Source of the DNA: Chthoniobacter flavus
Lineage (GTDB): Bacteria; Verrucomicrobiota; Verrucomicrobiia; Chthoniobacterales; Chthoniobacteraceae
Direction: 5' to 3'
Assembly: GCA_945860355.1 (NCBI GenBank)
Contig: CAMARB010000008.1
Coordinates: forward strand, 1 to 47,336
DNA length: 47,336 bases
The position numbers were made by a program, and so were the translations under genes. Positions within the stretch are counted from its first letter, which is position 1; the number at the start of each line of letters is the position of its first letter. The notes beneath the pieces are model-generated. The model worked only from the letters and a program-made list of their open reading frames with translations, searched no databases and was not told the DNA's origin. Below are positions 1-12,700 of this stretch, in pieces.

Positions 1-81
1 GCCGGGCGGTTCGTTCTGCAGACGATCGAGCACTTCCTGCGCCTCGCCCGTCTTGTCGAGTTGGTTTCGTGGTCTTCCCAT
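1..81 (-). CDS. Partial ORF, possible IS630-like transposase N-terminus
   Basis: The first 81 bases read on the minus strand as an open frame of 27 codons that leaves the window. It starts at an ATG (79-81) preceded four to six bases upstream by a GGAAAGG Shine-Dalgarno-like motif. The peptide begins MGRPRNQLDKTGEAQE and continues to RLQNEPPG, a basic start followed by an amphipathic helix. This resembles the N-terminal helix-turn-helix region of IS630-type transposases, but 27 residues are too few for a firm family call. Bases 82-282 downstream of the metallophosphatase hold no other gene; a small GCCTG-T-CAGGC hairpin lies at 107-117. Confidence 0.35.
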   Translation of the reverse strand, partial: MGRPRNQLDKTGEAQEVLDRLQNEPPG

Positions 82-282
82 TCACCTTTCCATCACATCC
101 AAGTCCGCCTGTCAGGCTTTTACCCGTTACGGCATGGTCTTGGTATCAGAGTGCGCAAAGATTCCGGAGGGTTCACGCGAAGGCGCGGGAGCGCGCGGCG
201 ATATTTTTTAAACTTCTAAACGCCAATTACTGAACAACCCGTTCCAGCAGTCATTCCGCCTAAACCCCGGTTTTCAGGGAAA

Positions 283-1476
283 TCACTCCCCCGGCTTCTC
301 AGGGAGCGGGCGCGGGCTGAAATGCTGCTCGTCGAGTGTGGCACCCGAGAGGTTTTTCAGCTGCACCCGCAGCCGCTCGGGAGACTTGCGGAACGTGAGC
401 AGGACAAAGCTGTCCTCCCGCCGGAGCAGCTCCGATTTCGGGTCCGGGTAGGGCGTTTCCAGGCCGTTGACCGAGGTGTTGTAAAACGCCACCGGCCCCA
501 CTTGAGCCCGTTCGGCAAAATACCCGTATCCCGTGATCGCAAGCGAACCCCGCAGGAGCATCCGGCCCCAGTCGCCTCCCTCCAGGCCCCGGACCCTGGC
601 GTTCTGTTCATTATAAAGGGTGACCAGGAAGGGTTGCCGGCTCTGCTCGCTGATCCGGCGGTACCACTGGAACTGAACGCTTTGCCGGTCGTACGGATGG
701 CAGCTCTGCCAGGTGGTGCCCATGTCGGTGAGATGACTGAGGTCCAACGCCAGGAACCGCACACCGAACGCCGGAATGTCGAAGTGCCAGTGCCATTCCT
801 CCCCCGGCAACGCAAAAAACGCCCGGAACGCCGTCGCCTCGATGTCGTAAACCGCGTCCGCCGGGGGGCGCGCCCCGCGGGGCCGGATCTCGCGGTCATG
901 ATTGCCCAGAAGCGGCATCCAGGGCGTGGCCCGGAAGAGCTGCGGGGCTTGATCCACAAAACGCCCAAACGCGGAGGTGTCCTCCGGCGCAACCGGTTTC
1001 CCCCGGTGAAGCGCCTCCACGTGGTCTCCGGCGCTCAGAAGCAGATGCGGCCGTTCACGCGCCACGGCGTCCGCCCAGGGACGCTCGGCAAACCCCGTAT
1101 CGGCTATCACCGCCACCCGCACCTCGTCCTCTTCCCGGGCAATCACGCGGTGCACCCCGGACACCGATTCCCCGCAGCGGATCCGGTAATAGAGCGACTC
1201 GCCCGGGGGCGCCGCGGGGATCTCCACGTGCCGGATCCCGCCCGAACCGGGGCCGGTTTTACGCTGGGCGAGTGCGGTGTCGTTTCCAAATTCCACCACG
1301 GCGGTGCCCTCCGCGGGGCCTTCCCAGCTCACGACGATGCGATCGGGCGCATGGGTCTGGTGGGTGAGCCAGATCCGTTCGATAGCGGGGTTTTCCGTCA
1401 ACGCGGGGGACTCGGCTGCGGCGGCGGCCGCGAGGGTCAGCGCAAGGGCCAGGATCAAGTTCCGGGGGACAGACAT
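283..1476 (-). CDS. Secreted metallophosphatase-like protein with degenerate metal site
   Basis: 397 aa. A signal peptide with a long Ala/Leu core covers about residues 1-21. A fibronectin-like N-terminal domain (about 30-112), as in purple acid phosphatases, precedes a calcineurin-type phosphoesterase fold. Metal motifs are only partly kept: Asp126 (ADTG), GD at 150-151 and GNHD at 191-194 are present. Where the family has a His in VxxH the protein reads VTLY (285-288), and where GHxH is expected it reads GYGYF (316-320). Two metal-ligand motifs are thus missing, so it may be a non-catalytic relative. A GGAG motif lies about 7 bases before the ATG. It stands alone on the minus strand, facing away from alaS. 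Confidence 0.75.
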   Translation of the reverse strand: MSVPRNLILALALTLAAAAAAESPALTENPAIERIWLTHQTHAPDRIVVSWEGPAEGTAVVEFGNDTALAQRKTGPGSGGIRHVEIPAAPPGESLYYRIRCGESVSGVHRVIAREEDEVRVAVIADTGFAERPWADAVARERPHLLLSAGDHVEALHRGKPVAPEDTSAFGRFVDQAPQLFRATPWMPLLGNHDREIRPRGARPPADAVYDIEATAFRAFFALPGEEWHWHFDIPAFGVRFLALDLSHLTDMGTTWQSCHPYDRQSVQFQWYRRISEQSRQPFLVTLYNEQNARVRGLEGGDWGRMLLRGSLAITGYGYFAERAQVGPVAFYNTSVNGLETPYPDPKSELLRREDSFVLLTFRKSPERLRVQLKNLSGATLDEQHFSPRPLPEKPGE

Positions 1477-1544
1477 GAAGGCACTCCATTAGGCATTCCA
1501 TGAGGGGCAATCAAGCGCCGGGGGCCCCATGCGGGATCCATTGA

Positions 1545-1795
1545 AGCTTCTGCCACCCCCTGCCGGGGTGGGGCGTTTTCGGGGATACCGCGTTCCTGCG
1601 GTGTCGCTTCGCTTAACCGCCGAATACAACCTCTGTTTCCTCCGGGCACAATACCCTCCGGGCTGCTGCGCGCTCGGAGAACTTGTGCGTCCCAGCCCGG
1701 CACTGCCGCGCGTCCCTCCCCGCCTAAAAAAGCCTCCGCCGCACAACATTCAGCCTGGCGGCTCAGTTTAAGACGCGTGAGCCCTGGGAAACGCG
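1545..1795. repeat. Degenerate dispersed repeat, copy 1
   Basis: Non-coding stretch upstream of alaS (gap 1477-1875). It shares an ordered series of blocks with 36045-36212: GGGGTGGG, then TTTTCGGG, ACCGCGTTCC, GGTGTCGC, CTCTGTT, a CCGGG-ACAAT block, GAG-ACTT, and GCGTGAGCCCTGG at the end. Block order and orientation are the same in both copies, with insertions and deletions between them. It has no convincing coding capacity. It looks like an old, decayed dispersed repeat. Confidence 0.55.
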
Positions 1796-1875
1796 GCGCG
1801 CGCACTTTACCTTTGCCGGGTATCGGCTAACTTCCCGGCCCTTTGTCTCTGCCACCCACGAATTTACCCAGCGCC

Positions 1876-4923
<3,048 letters not shown>

Positions 4924-4994
4924 CCCGCCGGGATTGCCGGAGCCCGCGCCCGCCTCTTCACCCGCGAAAGCCCACCCTTTTTCCCGCCAAAGCG

Positions 4995-5507
4995 ATGCCT
5001 CGAACCAGCCGTTCCCTCTGCGACCGCGACGCCATTTTCTCGGAAGTGCGCGCCGTTTATCAGGAGCTCGAGCAGCGGCCTGTGGAAAGGGATTGCCTGC
5101 GTCGGACCGAGTGCTGCCAGTTCAAGCTCACGGGCAAAACGCCGTATCTGACTGCCGGCGAGGCGCTTTACGCGGCGGACGCCCTGCGGGCCCAGGGCAA
5201 GACGCGTTTGGAGGAAAAAGCGGACGGCAGCTGTCCGCTGCTTGATGCGCGCACGGGGCGTTGCCAAATCTACGAGTCGCGGCCTTTTAGTTGCCGGACC
5301 CATTTTTGTGCGGCGGCTGGCGGACCTTATTCGCGGAAGGAAGTCATTGATCTGATCCGTCGCCTGGAAGACGTGGACCATGCGATGGGCGGGCCGGGCG
5401 CGCAGACGCTGCCGGTGGCCATCAAGGAGGCGCTGGCCGGTTCGGCGGTGTCGGGGCGTCCGGGCGTGCTCTCCAAGCCCATGCCGCGCGACCGTGGCCG
5501 CAGGTAG
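4995..5507 (+). CDS. YkgJ-type cysteine-cluster protein
   Basis: 170 aa. Seven clustered cysteines (34, 40, 41, 80, 90, 100, 105) fit the YkgJ/UPF0153 putative metal-binding cluster: CLRRTECC, then CPLL, CQIYESRPFSC and RTHFC. Family members bind zinc or iron-sulfur and their substrates are mostly unknown. It lies 71 bases after alaS on the same strand. A GTTCGGG/CCCGAAC stem at 5510-5529, just after the stop, may end transcription but has no strong T-run. The Arg-rich tail (PRDRGRR) is unremarkable. The role in this organism cannot be told. Confidence 0.85.
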   Translation: MPRTSRSLCDRDAIFSEVRAVYQELEQRPVERDCLRRTECCQFKLTGKTPYLTAGEALYAADALRAQGKTRLEEKADGSCPLLDARTGRCQIYESRPFSCRTHFCAAAGGPYSRKEVIDLIRRLEDVDHAMGGPGAQTLPVAIKEALAGSAVSGRPGVLSKPMPRDRGRR

Positions 5508-5706
5508 GCGTTCGGGTTTTATCCCGAACCCTGTAATTTCAGAGAAAGATCATTTTCACGCGGGGAGGCGCGGGGAACGCGGAGAACGTTTTGGAAATGA
5601 CTGAAAGCCGGGGTGCTGCGCATCCGCGCTCGCGGTCATTCCGGTGGGACTTCGGTTTTCTCGTTGGCCGAGGCCGTCTGACTTCGGTCGCCTACCCAGG
5701 CGGCTG

Positions 5707-7080
5707 CTACGGCTTCGGGCCCGCGGCGTTTTTCGGGAACTTGGGGGTGAGCCCCATCTGCACGGCATCCGCGTCGACCGCGGCGCTCCAGGCCTCGTAG
5801 AGTTTCTTGAGTTCGTCGAGTTTGGCGGGGTTCGCCCCGGCGAGGTCCCGTTGTTCTCCGATGTCCTCGGCCAGGTTGAAGAGCATGTCCCGGGCGGGCG
5901 TCTGTTTGGGGCCGGGAGAGGCGTCGCCCTCGGTGGAATGCAAAAACTTCCAGTCGCCTTGGCGGGCGCTGTAGTTGTTGCTCATCGTGCGGGACCGCCA
6001 GAAAAGGGTGTCGTGGGGGGGCGCTTGGAGTTTGCCGGTCACGTAGGGCAGCAGATCTTTGCCGTCGACTTGGGAGGCGTCGGCTTGGGCGGCCGCGAGG
6101 GCGGTGGCGCTGAGGTCAAACGTCATGACCGGTTGGCGATAGGTGGACCCGGCCGGGACGACCCCCGTCCATTGCATGAGCATCGGGACACGGATGCCGC
6201 CCTCGAACGTCTCGCACTTGGAGCCGCGCAGGGGGGTGTTCACCGAGCCGTTGACGGCGTTGCGGGTGGTGGGCCCGCCGTTGTCGTTGGTGAAAAAGAT
6301 CAGGGTGCGGTCGGTCTGGCCGGTTTGATCCAGAGCGGCCAGGAGGCGGCCGATGGCGTCGTCCATGGCGCTGAGCATGGCGGCGTAGGTCCGGCGCTTG
6401 GAATCGGTGATGGAAGGGAAACGTACCTGGTATTTCTCCACCGCCTGGAGCGGGGTGTGGACGGCGTTGAAGGCGAGGTAGAGAAAGAACGGTTTCTGCT
6501 CGCCGCGCTGGTGTTCGACAAACGCCGCGGCTTCCTCTCCGAAGGCGTCGGTGAGATAGCGGGATTCGTCCACCGGGTCGCGGTTGCGCAGGATGGGCGC
6601 GTTGTATTCGCCCTTGCCGCCGGGTTGCAGGATGTATTGGTGGCCGCCGCCGAGGAACCCGAAGAATTCGTCAAACCCGCGGTCCATCGGGGTGAACCCG
6701 GCTTCGGAGCCGAGATGCCATTTGCCGACCATGCCGGTTTTGTATCCGGCGGCTTGGAGCCTTTTAGGGAGGGTATGCGCCTGGGCAGGGAGCGGGCCTC
6801 CGAGATCTTCCATGGCGAACCGGTGCTGGTAACGGCAGCTCATGAGGGCCGCGCGGGTGGGCGTGCAGAACGAGCCGTTTGCGTAGCCGTCGGTGAACCG
6901 GACTCCGGCTTTGGCGATCCGGTCGATGTGGGGGGTGGGAATGTCTTTGCAGCCGTGGATGCCGATGTCGGCGTAACCCATGTCATCGGCGAGGATGAGC
7001 ACGATGTTGGGTTTCTGGGCCGCATGGAGTGCTGCGACCGGCAGGAGGAGGGCGCAAACGAAAGTGAGGGCTTTGAGCAT
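5707..7080 (-). CDS. Secreted sulfatase (formylglycine-dependent)
   Basis: 457 aa from ATG 7080; the frame extends upstream to 7446 but the signal peptide MLKALTFVCALLLPVAALHA marks the true start. Metal-binding Asp32-Asp33 lie in LILADDMGYADIG. The C-x-P-x-R motif is CTPTR at 72-76, so Cys72 is the residue to be turned into formylglycine. VGKWHLG and NDNGG further support an arylsulfatase/alkaline-phosphatase-superfamily fold. It is likely periplasmic and removes sulfate esters, possibly from algal or mucosal polysaccharide; the substrate cannot be read from sequence. No maturase with the needed cysteines lies in the window. Intergenic 5508-5706 and 7081-7217 hold no further gene. Confidence 0.93.
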   Translation of the reverse strand: MLKALTFVCALLLPVAALHAAQKPNIVLILADDMGYADIGIHGCKDIPTPHIDRIAKAGVRFTDGYANGSFCTPTRAALMSCRYQHRFAMEDLGGPLPAQAHTLPKRLQAAGYKTGMVGKWHLGSEAGFTPMDRGFDEFFGFLGGGHQYILQPGGKGEYNAPILRNRDPVDESRYLTDAFGEEAAAFVEHQRGEQKPFFLYLAFNAVHTPLQAVEKYQVRFPSITDSKRRTYAAMLSAMDDAIGRLLAALDQTGQTDRTLIFFTNDNGGPTTRNAVNGSVNTPLRGSKCETFEGGIRVPMLMQWTGVVPAGSTYRQPVMTFDLSATALAAAQADASQVDGKDLLPYVTGKLQAPPHDTLFWRSRTMSNNYSARQGDWKFLHSTEGDASPGPKQTPARDMLFNLAEDIGEQRDLAGANPAKLDELKKLYEAWSAAVDADAVQMGLTPKFPKNAAGPKP

Positions 7081-7217
7081 AGGAAAATGGAGCGGGGAGG
7101 AGCGGGATCTGACTGCGGACACCAGAGACAATCGCTGGGGGAGCCGGGGAGACGACCGACTAACCCCGGAAAGCAGGGGTTGTTGCGGGGGAAACTCGGC
7201 CCAGACTGAGCCGGATT

Positions 7218-7850
7218 TTAGCGGGCTCGGGTTTGAGGCTGATGACCTCGGTTCTCTGAGCGGAAACGGTAGATGCGTTCTGAGAAGCCGCCCTGTTGGG
7301 TGAATGCGCTGGCCTGAGCGAGGAGCTGGCGGTCGAGGAGAGTGCAGGCGACGCCGATGAGGATCAGCGCGCCGTTTGCCACGAGTTCTGGGTAGCTGGC
7401 CTGTGGGGCGGGCTCGGAGGGTGTGCCGTGGAGTTGGCGCGCCCAAGCGGCCACGGCATCGGCTGTGGTGCAGCGGCGGGCGAGCAGGGTTTGTCTGCGG
7501 GGATCGGTCCGGGGCCAGAGCGGGAGGGCGCGTTGGCGGAGGTAATCTTCGTAGTCGAGCCGGAGTTCTTCGAGGCTCGCGCGGGCGACGTTGGTGAGGC
7601 GGAGCTCGGTTTTTTTGGATGTGCCGCTGGCTTTGCTGCCCTCGGCGATGTTTTGGACGCCGCTGCGTGCGGCCTGGACCATTTGGTCGTGGGTGCGACT
7701 GCGTGGATTGATGTAGCGGTCGGCGAACCGCACGGTGACATCGTAGCAGAGCTGGGCGATCTGGAAGCTCTTGAGTTTCCTATAACCGCCGTGCTTGGGG
7801 ATGAGCGGTTCCGGAGGGTCCATATTGTCCATCAAGTCCATATCGTCCAT
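7218..7850 (-). CDS. 23S-rRNA-IVS-type four-helix-bundle protein
   Basis: 210 aa. The core (GGYRKLKSFQIAQLCYDV ... THDQMVQAARSGVQNIAEGS ... ELRLTNVARASLEELRLDYEDYLRQ) matches the S23/four-helix-bundle family first seen in intervening sequences of 23S rRNA genes. The family forms small helical pentamers; its function is unsettled. The N-terminus MDDMDLMDNMDPPE is encoded by the degenerate inverted half of a 9-bp repeat array that begins at the start codon. The true start could lie further in. The C-terminal part after residue 130 is less conserved and contains a hydrophobic stretch (NGALILIGVACTLL). It shares its strand with the sulfatase downstream. Confidence 0.8.
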   Translation of the reverse strand: MDDMDLMDNMDPPEPLIPKHGGYRKLKSFQIAQLCYDVTVRFADRYINPRSRTHDQMVQAARSGVQNIAEGSKASGTSKKTELRLTNVARASLEELRLDYEDYLRQRALPLWPRTDPRRQTLLARRCTTADAVAAWARQLHGTPSEPAPQASYPELVANGALILIGVACTLLDRQLLAQASAFTQQGGFSERIYRFRSENRGHQPQTRAR

Positions 7851-7956
7851 GGAGTCCCTGATGGACCTGATGGACCTGATGGACCTGATGGACCTGATGG
7901 ACCTGATGGACCTGATGGACCTGATGGACCTGATGGACCTGATGGACCTGATGGAC
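7818..7956. repeat. Head-to-head 9-bp tandem array (GTCCATnnn)4 / (ATGGACCTG)10.7
   Basis: From 7861 to 7956 the 9-mer ATGGACCTG repeats without error ten times plus ATGGAC. Just upstream, 7818-7850 carries four GTCCAT units, also at exact 9-base spacing, in inverted orientation (GTCCAT is the complement of ATGGAC). The two halves can pair into a long hairpin. The inverted half encodes the MD-rich N-terminus of the four-helix-bundle protein. The direct half reads (MDL)n on plus. The nine-base unit keeps frame on expansion or contraction. Confidence 0.95.
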
Positions 7957-7998
7957 GCCGCGCGGGGGCCCCTTTTCCCCGCGCCCCCCTCACCGCCC

Positions 7999-8619
7999 CT
8001 ACTTCTTCCGCGGCGCCGCCGATTCCTTGGGCTTGTTCCTGTTGAGCACCGCCAACACTTCCTCGGTGATGTCGCACTCTTTGTTCCCGTAGATGAGCAC
8101 CGGCAACCCCGTCGCCGCTCCCACCGAGGACCGGTCGATCACGAACTGGTAGTGCTCGGTTTTCACCTTCTCCTCAACCACCTTGAGCACTTCCCCATAA
8201 ATCTCGTTTCGCAGCGCCACGTTCTTCAACTGCAAATCCTTCTTGATCCTTGCGTCCTCGGCCTGCAGTTCCGAGTCCATCGCTTTGAGCGCCGCAATTT
8301 TCTCGTCGCGCGCCTGGGCTTTCCCCTGTTTGGCGTCCTTGCTCAGCTCCGGTTTGAGAATGTCCCCGCTGAACTTCTTGATCTCCGCCACGGCCTGTTC
8401 CCGGGTCGTCACCTTCTCCTTCATTTTCTCCTGGGCCTCCCTGATCGTCCGGCCGAACTCCAGGTTGGCCTGCTCCGATTTGTAGTAGCCGGCGAGAAGC
8501 TTCTGCATGTCGATGGTGGCGATCTTGGGATTCTGCGCGCTTTGGGGGCTGTTCTGAGCGGACGCAGTCAGGTTCAACACGGCCACGGCCAGCAGACAAA
8601 TCGGGAGACGGTATTTCAT
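7999..8619 (-). CDS. OmpH/Skp-family periplasmic chaperone
   Basis: 206 aa from ATG 8619 (MKYRLPICLLAVAVLNLTASAQ), a clear signal peptide; the longer frame to 8691 is unlikely. After processing, IATIDMQKLLAGYYKSEQA is the usual Skp strand plus helix start. It is followed by a long charged coiled-coil (about residues 65-150), then a beta strand (QFVIDRSS) and a short C-terminal part. Skp/OmpH proteins hold unfolded outer-membrane proteins in the periplasm. No bamA or lpxD is nearby, unlike the classical locus. 8620-8867 upstream holds no gene. Confidence 0.88.
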   Translation of the reverse strand: MKYRLPICLLAVAVLNLTASAQNSPQSAQNPKIATIDMQKLLAGYYKSEQANLEFGRTIREAQEKMKEKVTTREQAVAEIKKFSGDILKPELSKDAKQGKAQARDEKIAALKAMDSELQAEDARIKKDLQLKNVALRNEIYGEVLKVVEEKVKTEHYQFVIDRSSVGAATGLPVLIYGNKECDITEEVLAVLNRNKPKESAAPRKK

Positions 8620-8867
8620 GAGCTTGAGATAGAGAGGTTGCAAAGGGAGCGTCGCGCCCCCGGGGTCAAACCGGGCGCCACCTGCATTCAAAGAGGCGCG
8701 CGTCTAAAAGATCAAGCCGCCGGCTGCCGCAGCTTTCCGCAAACCGGGTTTTGGTTTCACCCCTTTTATTGCCCCAAACCGCGTTGCGACCTCCGTCCCT
8801 CCGCCCCTAGGGCACGGTATCTGCATGAGAAGACGGGTTTGGGCCGTGTGTTGGAAAATTTTTTCTA

Positions 8868-9713
8868 ATGGAATTTGCGCGGCCGAATTATGAAACCGTG
8901 AATACCAAGGAACACGTTCCATATAAGGAACCCCCCAATTCCGCCGGTGGTGCGACCGATCCCTCCGAGGCCCCAGCTCTGAGCCGCGGCCTGGCGTTGC
9001 TCGAAAAACTCAGCGAGTTCCCCAACGGCCTCAACCTCACCCAGCTCAGCGCCGCCATCGGTTCCCCAAAAAACTCCACGTCCCGCCTCATCCAAACGCT
9101 GGTGGCCTGCGGATACGTGGTCCGGGACGACGCCACCCTCCTGATCCGGCTCACGGGCAAAGTTCTCAAGCTGGTGCATCCCCGCGCCGGCGACGTGAGT
9201 TTCGTGGAATGCGCGCTGCCCGTCATGCGCGATCTGCGGGATCAGACGGGTGAAACCGTCCTGCTCGGGGTCGCGATCGGGGACGAGGTGGTCATCATCG
9301 AGAAGCTCGAGAGCCGTAAACCCGTCCGGATCGGTGTGGACATCGGGCTGCGGCTCGAGCTGCACAACAACGCACCGGGCAAGGTGATCGTCGCTTTCCA
9401 ACATCCCAAGGAGCGCGAACGCCTGATCCGCCGACTCAAACTCACGCCCAGCACGCCCCACACAATCACCGACAGGGAGGAGTTCCGGCGCGAGTGCGAC
9501 CGCATCGTTGAACAGGGCTACGGCACGGATCGGGAGGAGCACGGCGTGGGAATCCGGTGCGTGGCCTCGCCGGTTTTCCAGAGACCCCATCAGATCCTGG
9601 GATGCATTTGGGTTTCCGCGCCTTCCGGCCGGTTAACCGAATCCGATTTCGCGAACCTCGCCCCCTTTGTGGTGAACGCGGCAAAAGCCGTGGAACAGCG
9701 TCTCAGCGTATGA
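8868..9713 (+). CDS. IclR-family transcriptional regulator
   Basis: 281 aa. An N-terminal winged HTH (about 38-100: ALSRGLALLEKLSEFPNG, LTQLSAAIGSPKNSTSRLIQ) precedes the IclR effector-binding domain (about 115-275: GETVLLGVAIGDEVVIIEK, APGKVIVAF, GVGIRCVASPVF). No other in-frame ATG or GTG lies before the HTH except a GTG at codon 11. Its stop overlaps the start of the PSD1 gene (ATGA), so it is co-transcribed with and probably governs that unit. The effector-binding domain usually senses a small organic acid or sugar breakdown product; the ligand here is unknown. Confidence 0.93.
   Translation: MEFARPNYETVNTKEHVPYKEPPNSAGGATDPSEAPALSRGLALLEKLSEFPNGLNLTQLSAAIGSPKNSTSRLIQTLVACGYVVRDDATLLIRLTGKVLKLVHPRAGDVSFVECALPVMRDLRDQTGETVLLGVAIGDEVVIIEKLESRKPVRIGVDIGLRLELHNNAPGKVIVAFQHPKERERLIRRLKLTPSTPHTITDREEFRRECDRIVEQGYGTDREEHGVGIRCVASPVFQRPHQILGCIWVSAPSGRLTESDFANLAPFVVNAAKAVEQRLSV
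8909..8920. promoter_or_regulatory. Possible IclR operator (GGAAC-AC-GTTCC)
   Basis: A perfect 5+5 inverted repeat with a 2-base centre lies inside the first codons of the IclR gene. A further GGAAC half-site (AAGGAACC) follows at 8927-8932. IclR proteins often bind such GGAA/TTCC palindromes near their own promoter. The position within the coding region makes this a suggestion only. Confidence 0.25.
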
Positions 9714-12700
9714 ACCCACGACTCCAACGCCTCCTCCTTCTGGCCGCCTGCACGGCGGGCCTGCCCGGTCACGGGGTCGCCGCCGCGATCACTCCCGAGC
9801 AGACCGAGTTCTTTGAGAAAAAAATCCGGCCCGTGCTCGTCGCGGAATGCGTGGAATGCCACAACGCCGACAAACAAAAGGGCGGTCTGCGGCTGGATTA
9901 CCGGGACGGCTGGAAAAAAGGCGGCGACTCCGGTGAGACCATCGTGCCGGGGGACCCCAAGGAATCTCTGCTGCTCCGGACGATCCGGCATGAGGAGGAG
10001 GACCTCAAAATGCCCAGCAAAGCGCCCAAACTCGATCCGGCGGTGATCGCGGATTTCGAGGCGTGGGTGAAAATGGGCGCGCCGGATCCCCGGGATACCC
10101 CGGCGAAATCCGGGGAATCGGGATCCAAATGGGCGCAGCTTTTGGCGCTGCGCCGGGGCTGGTGGTCTTTGCAACCGGTCCGGGTGCCGCCGGTGCCCAC
10201 ACCCAAACGGCCGGGGACGGGGCATCCCGTGGACCGGTTTCTGGCGGAGAAGAGGGAGGAAAAAGGGCTTTCGCTGGCGGCGCCCGCGGACGCGCCGACC
10301 GTGCTCCGCCGGCTGAGCTTTTTGCTGACGGGTTTGGCGCCGACACCCGGGCAGGTCGCCGGGTTTGTCGCGGCGTACGAGGCGGACCCCGGCAATGCGG
10401 TGAACGAGGCGGTGGAGGGTTACTTGGCCTCGGATCGGTTCGGGGAACATTGGGCCCGGCACTGGATGGATTTGATGCGTTACAGCGAAAGCCACGGCAG
10501 CGAGTTGGATGAGACGCTTCCGATGGCCTGGCGGTATCGCGACTACCTGGTGCGCGCTTTGAATCAGGACGTGCCGTTGGACGCGCTGATTCGGGAGCAT
10601 CTCGCGGGCGATCTTCTTCCCGAGCCCCGGGTGGGTCCCGAGGGCCTCAACGAATCGAGCCTCGGGCCCGCGCATTTCCGAATGGTCGAACACGGCGCCA
10701 ACGCGGTGGACACCCGGGACGACCAGGTCCGCGTGCTCGACAACCAGATCGACGTGGTGAGCAAGGCGTTCCAGGGAATGACGGTGGCTTGCGCCCGCTG
10801 CCATGACCACAAGTTCGATGCGATCAGTCACCGGGATTATCACGCGCTCCAGGGCGTGTTCGCCAGCATGCACCTGGGCCAGGTCGCGGTGGATCAGCCC
10901 GGGCATCTCCAAAAACAGCTCCCTTTCCTGGAGCAAACACACGAGCGGATCCGGGCCGCTCTGGCCGCGCACTGGCTGCGGGCGGCGGACCGGCTGACCG
11001 AGTGGTTGGGGCGCGAGATCAACCAGGAGGACGACCGCAAACAGGCCTTTACGGAGGCCGCCAAGGATCCCTCGCATGCCCTGCACGCCTGGGTGAATCT
11101 TGCGAATGAAACGGCCGGGTTCGGCGCCCGTTGGGAGAGTCTCCGGGCGCGGGTGGGCAAAGAAATGGACGCCCGTCGCCAATCCAACGCGGCGAAATTC
11201 GAGCGCGCCTGGGATTTCCGCGCCGGCGAAACCGCCGGCGGGGTTCGTTCCGGCCCGGGCCTGGAGCAGAAACCCGAGGCGGGCTGGTTCCAGGTGTCGA
11301 CCGAAGGGGATCTCCTGTTGGGCGAGCTCTATCCGCCCGCCCTGTTGTCCCACCGTTTTTCGAGCAAACATCCGGGAACCCTGGTTTCGCCCGTGTTCAC
11401 CGTCGGCCACACGCGGCGGATGTCCGCGCTTGTGCTGGGCGGAAACGCGGTGGTCCGGATCGTTCCGGACAATTATGCGGTGGCCAAGCGCTTCGATGCG
11501 AAGGCGGTGTTGCAGTCCGAACGCGACGCTTGGGTGCTGCTCGACCCGTCGCGGCGCGAGGGCAACCAGGCCCGATTGGAGTTGGCCACCGAGGACGACC
11601 TTGCGGTGCTCGGTTTTGGCATAAAGCCGCGGAAAAAGGAGGCGGCCAACCGCGCGTTTTTCGGGGTGGCGGAGGTGGTGTTACACAAAACCGAGTCCAA
11701 CGCCACGCCGCTGCGTGAGGCCGACCCGTGGAGTCTGCTTTCCGAGCACGGTGCGCCAGGGTCGTTGGAAGCTTTGGCGGAGCGCTACACGCGGGAGCTC
11801 AAAGAAGCCATCGGGGCTTGGAGTGAGCATCGGCTGAGCGAATCCCAGTGGAGTTTTCTCAACGCTTTTGTCCGGGCGGGCCTGTTCCCGATCAGGCTCT
11901 CCGAGTTGCCCGAGCTGGCGCCTCTGGTCGCCCAATATCGCGCGGCGGAACTTGAGGTGCCCGTGCCCCGGCGCGCCCCGGGAGTTTACGACATGGCCGG
12001 ACAGGACGCGCCGTTGCTGGAGCGGGGGGATCACAAGCGCCCCAAGGCCCCGGTGCCCCGCGGTTACCTGGAGGTGCTGGGCAAAGGCCCGTTCCGGTCG
12101 TCCGGAAGCGGCCGCCTGGAACTGGCCCAACAGATCGCCAGCGCCGAGAACCCTCTGACCGCGCGGGTCATGGCCAACCGGATCTGGCACTGGGTTTACG
12201 GCGTCGGCATCGTGCCTACCGTGGATAACTTCGGGCGGATGGGCGAAAAACCCACGCACCCGGAGCTCTTGGAATACCTGGCGCATCGCCTGGTGGAAAA
12301 GGGCTGGTCCCTCAAGGAGATGCTCCGGTTTCTGGCGGGCACGGAAACCTTTCGCGCGGGGTCCCGGGCCGCGGCGGTCGCCGGCGAGGTGGACCCGGCC
12401 AACCAATGGCTTTCGCACATGCGGGTCCGCCGGTTGGAGGCGGAATCGATCCGGGACAGCCTTCTCCAAGTGAGCGGCAGGTTGGCGGACACCCTGGGCG
12501 GGCCGAGTGTTGGCGAGGGGGACATGAGCCGCCGCAGCGTCTATCTCCAGGTGCGCCGGGCGTTGCCCAACGCGTTTCTGGCGACCTTCGACGCGCCGAT
12601 CCCGTTTACCACCTTCGGCAGGAGGGACGTGACCAACGTGCCGGCCCAGTCGTTGACCCTGCTCGACGGCCCGTTCGCCACCCGATGCGCCTCGGACTGG

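Noticed and set aside
7861-7956. CRISPR array
   Set aside because: Nine-base unit with no spacers; a simple tandem repeat.
7960-7985. Terminator after the OmpH gene (CGCGGGG/CCCCGCG)
   Set aside because: A stem is possible, but no T-run follows in the direction of transcription and the area is repeat-rich.
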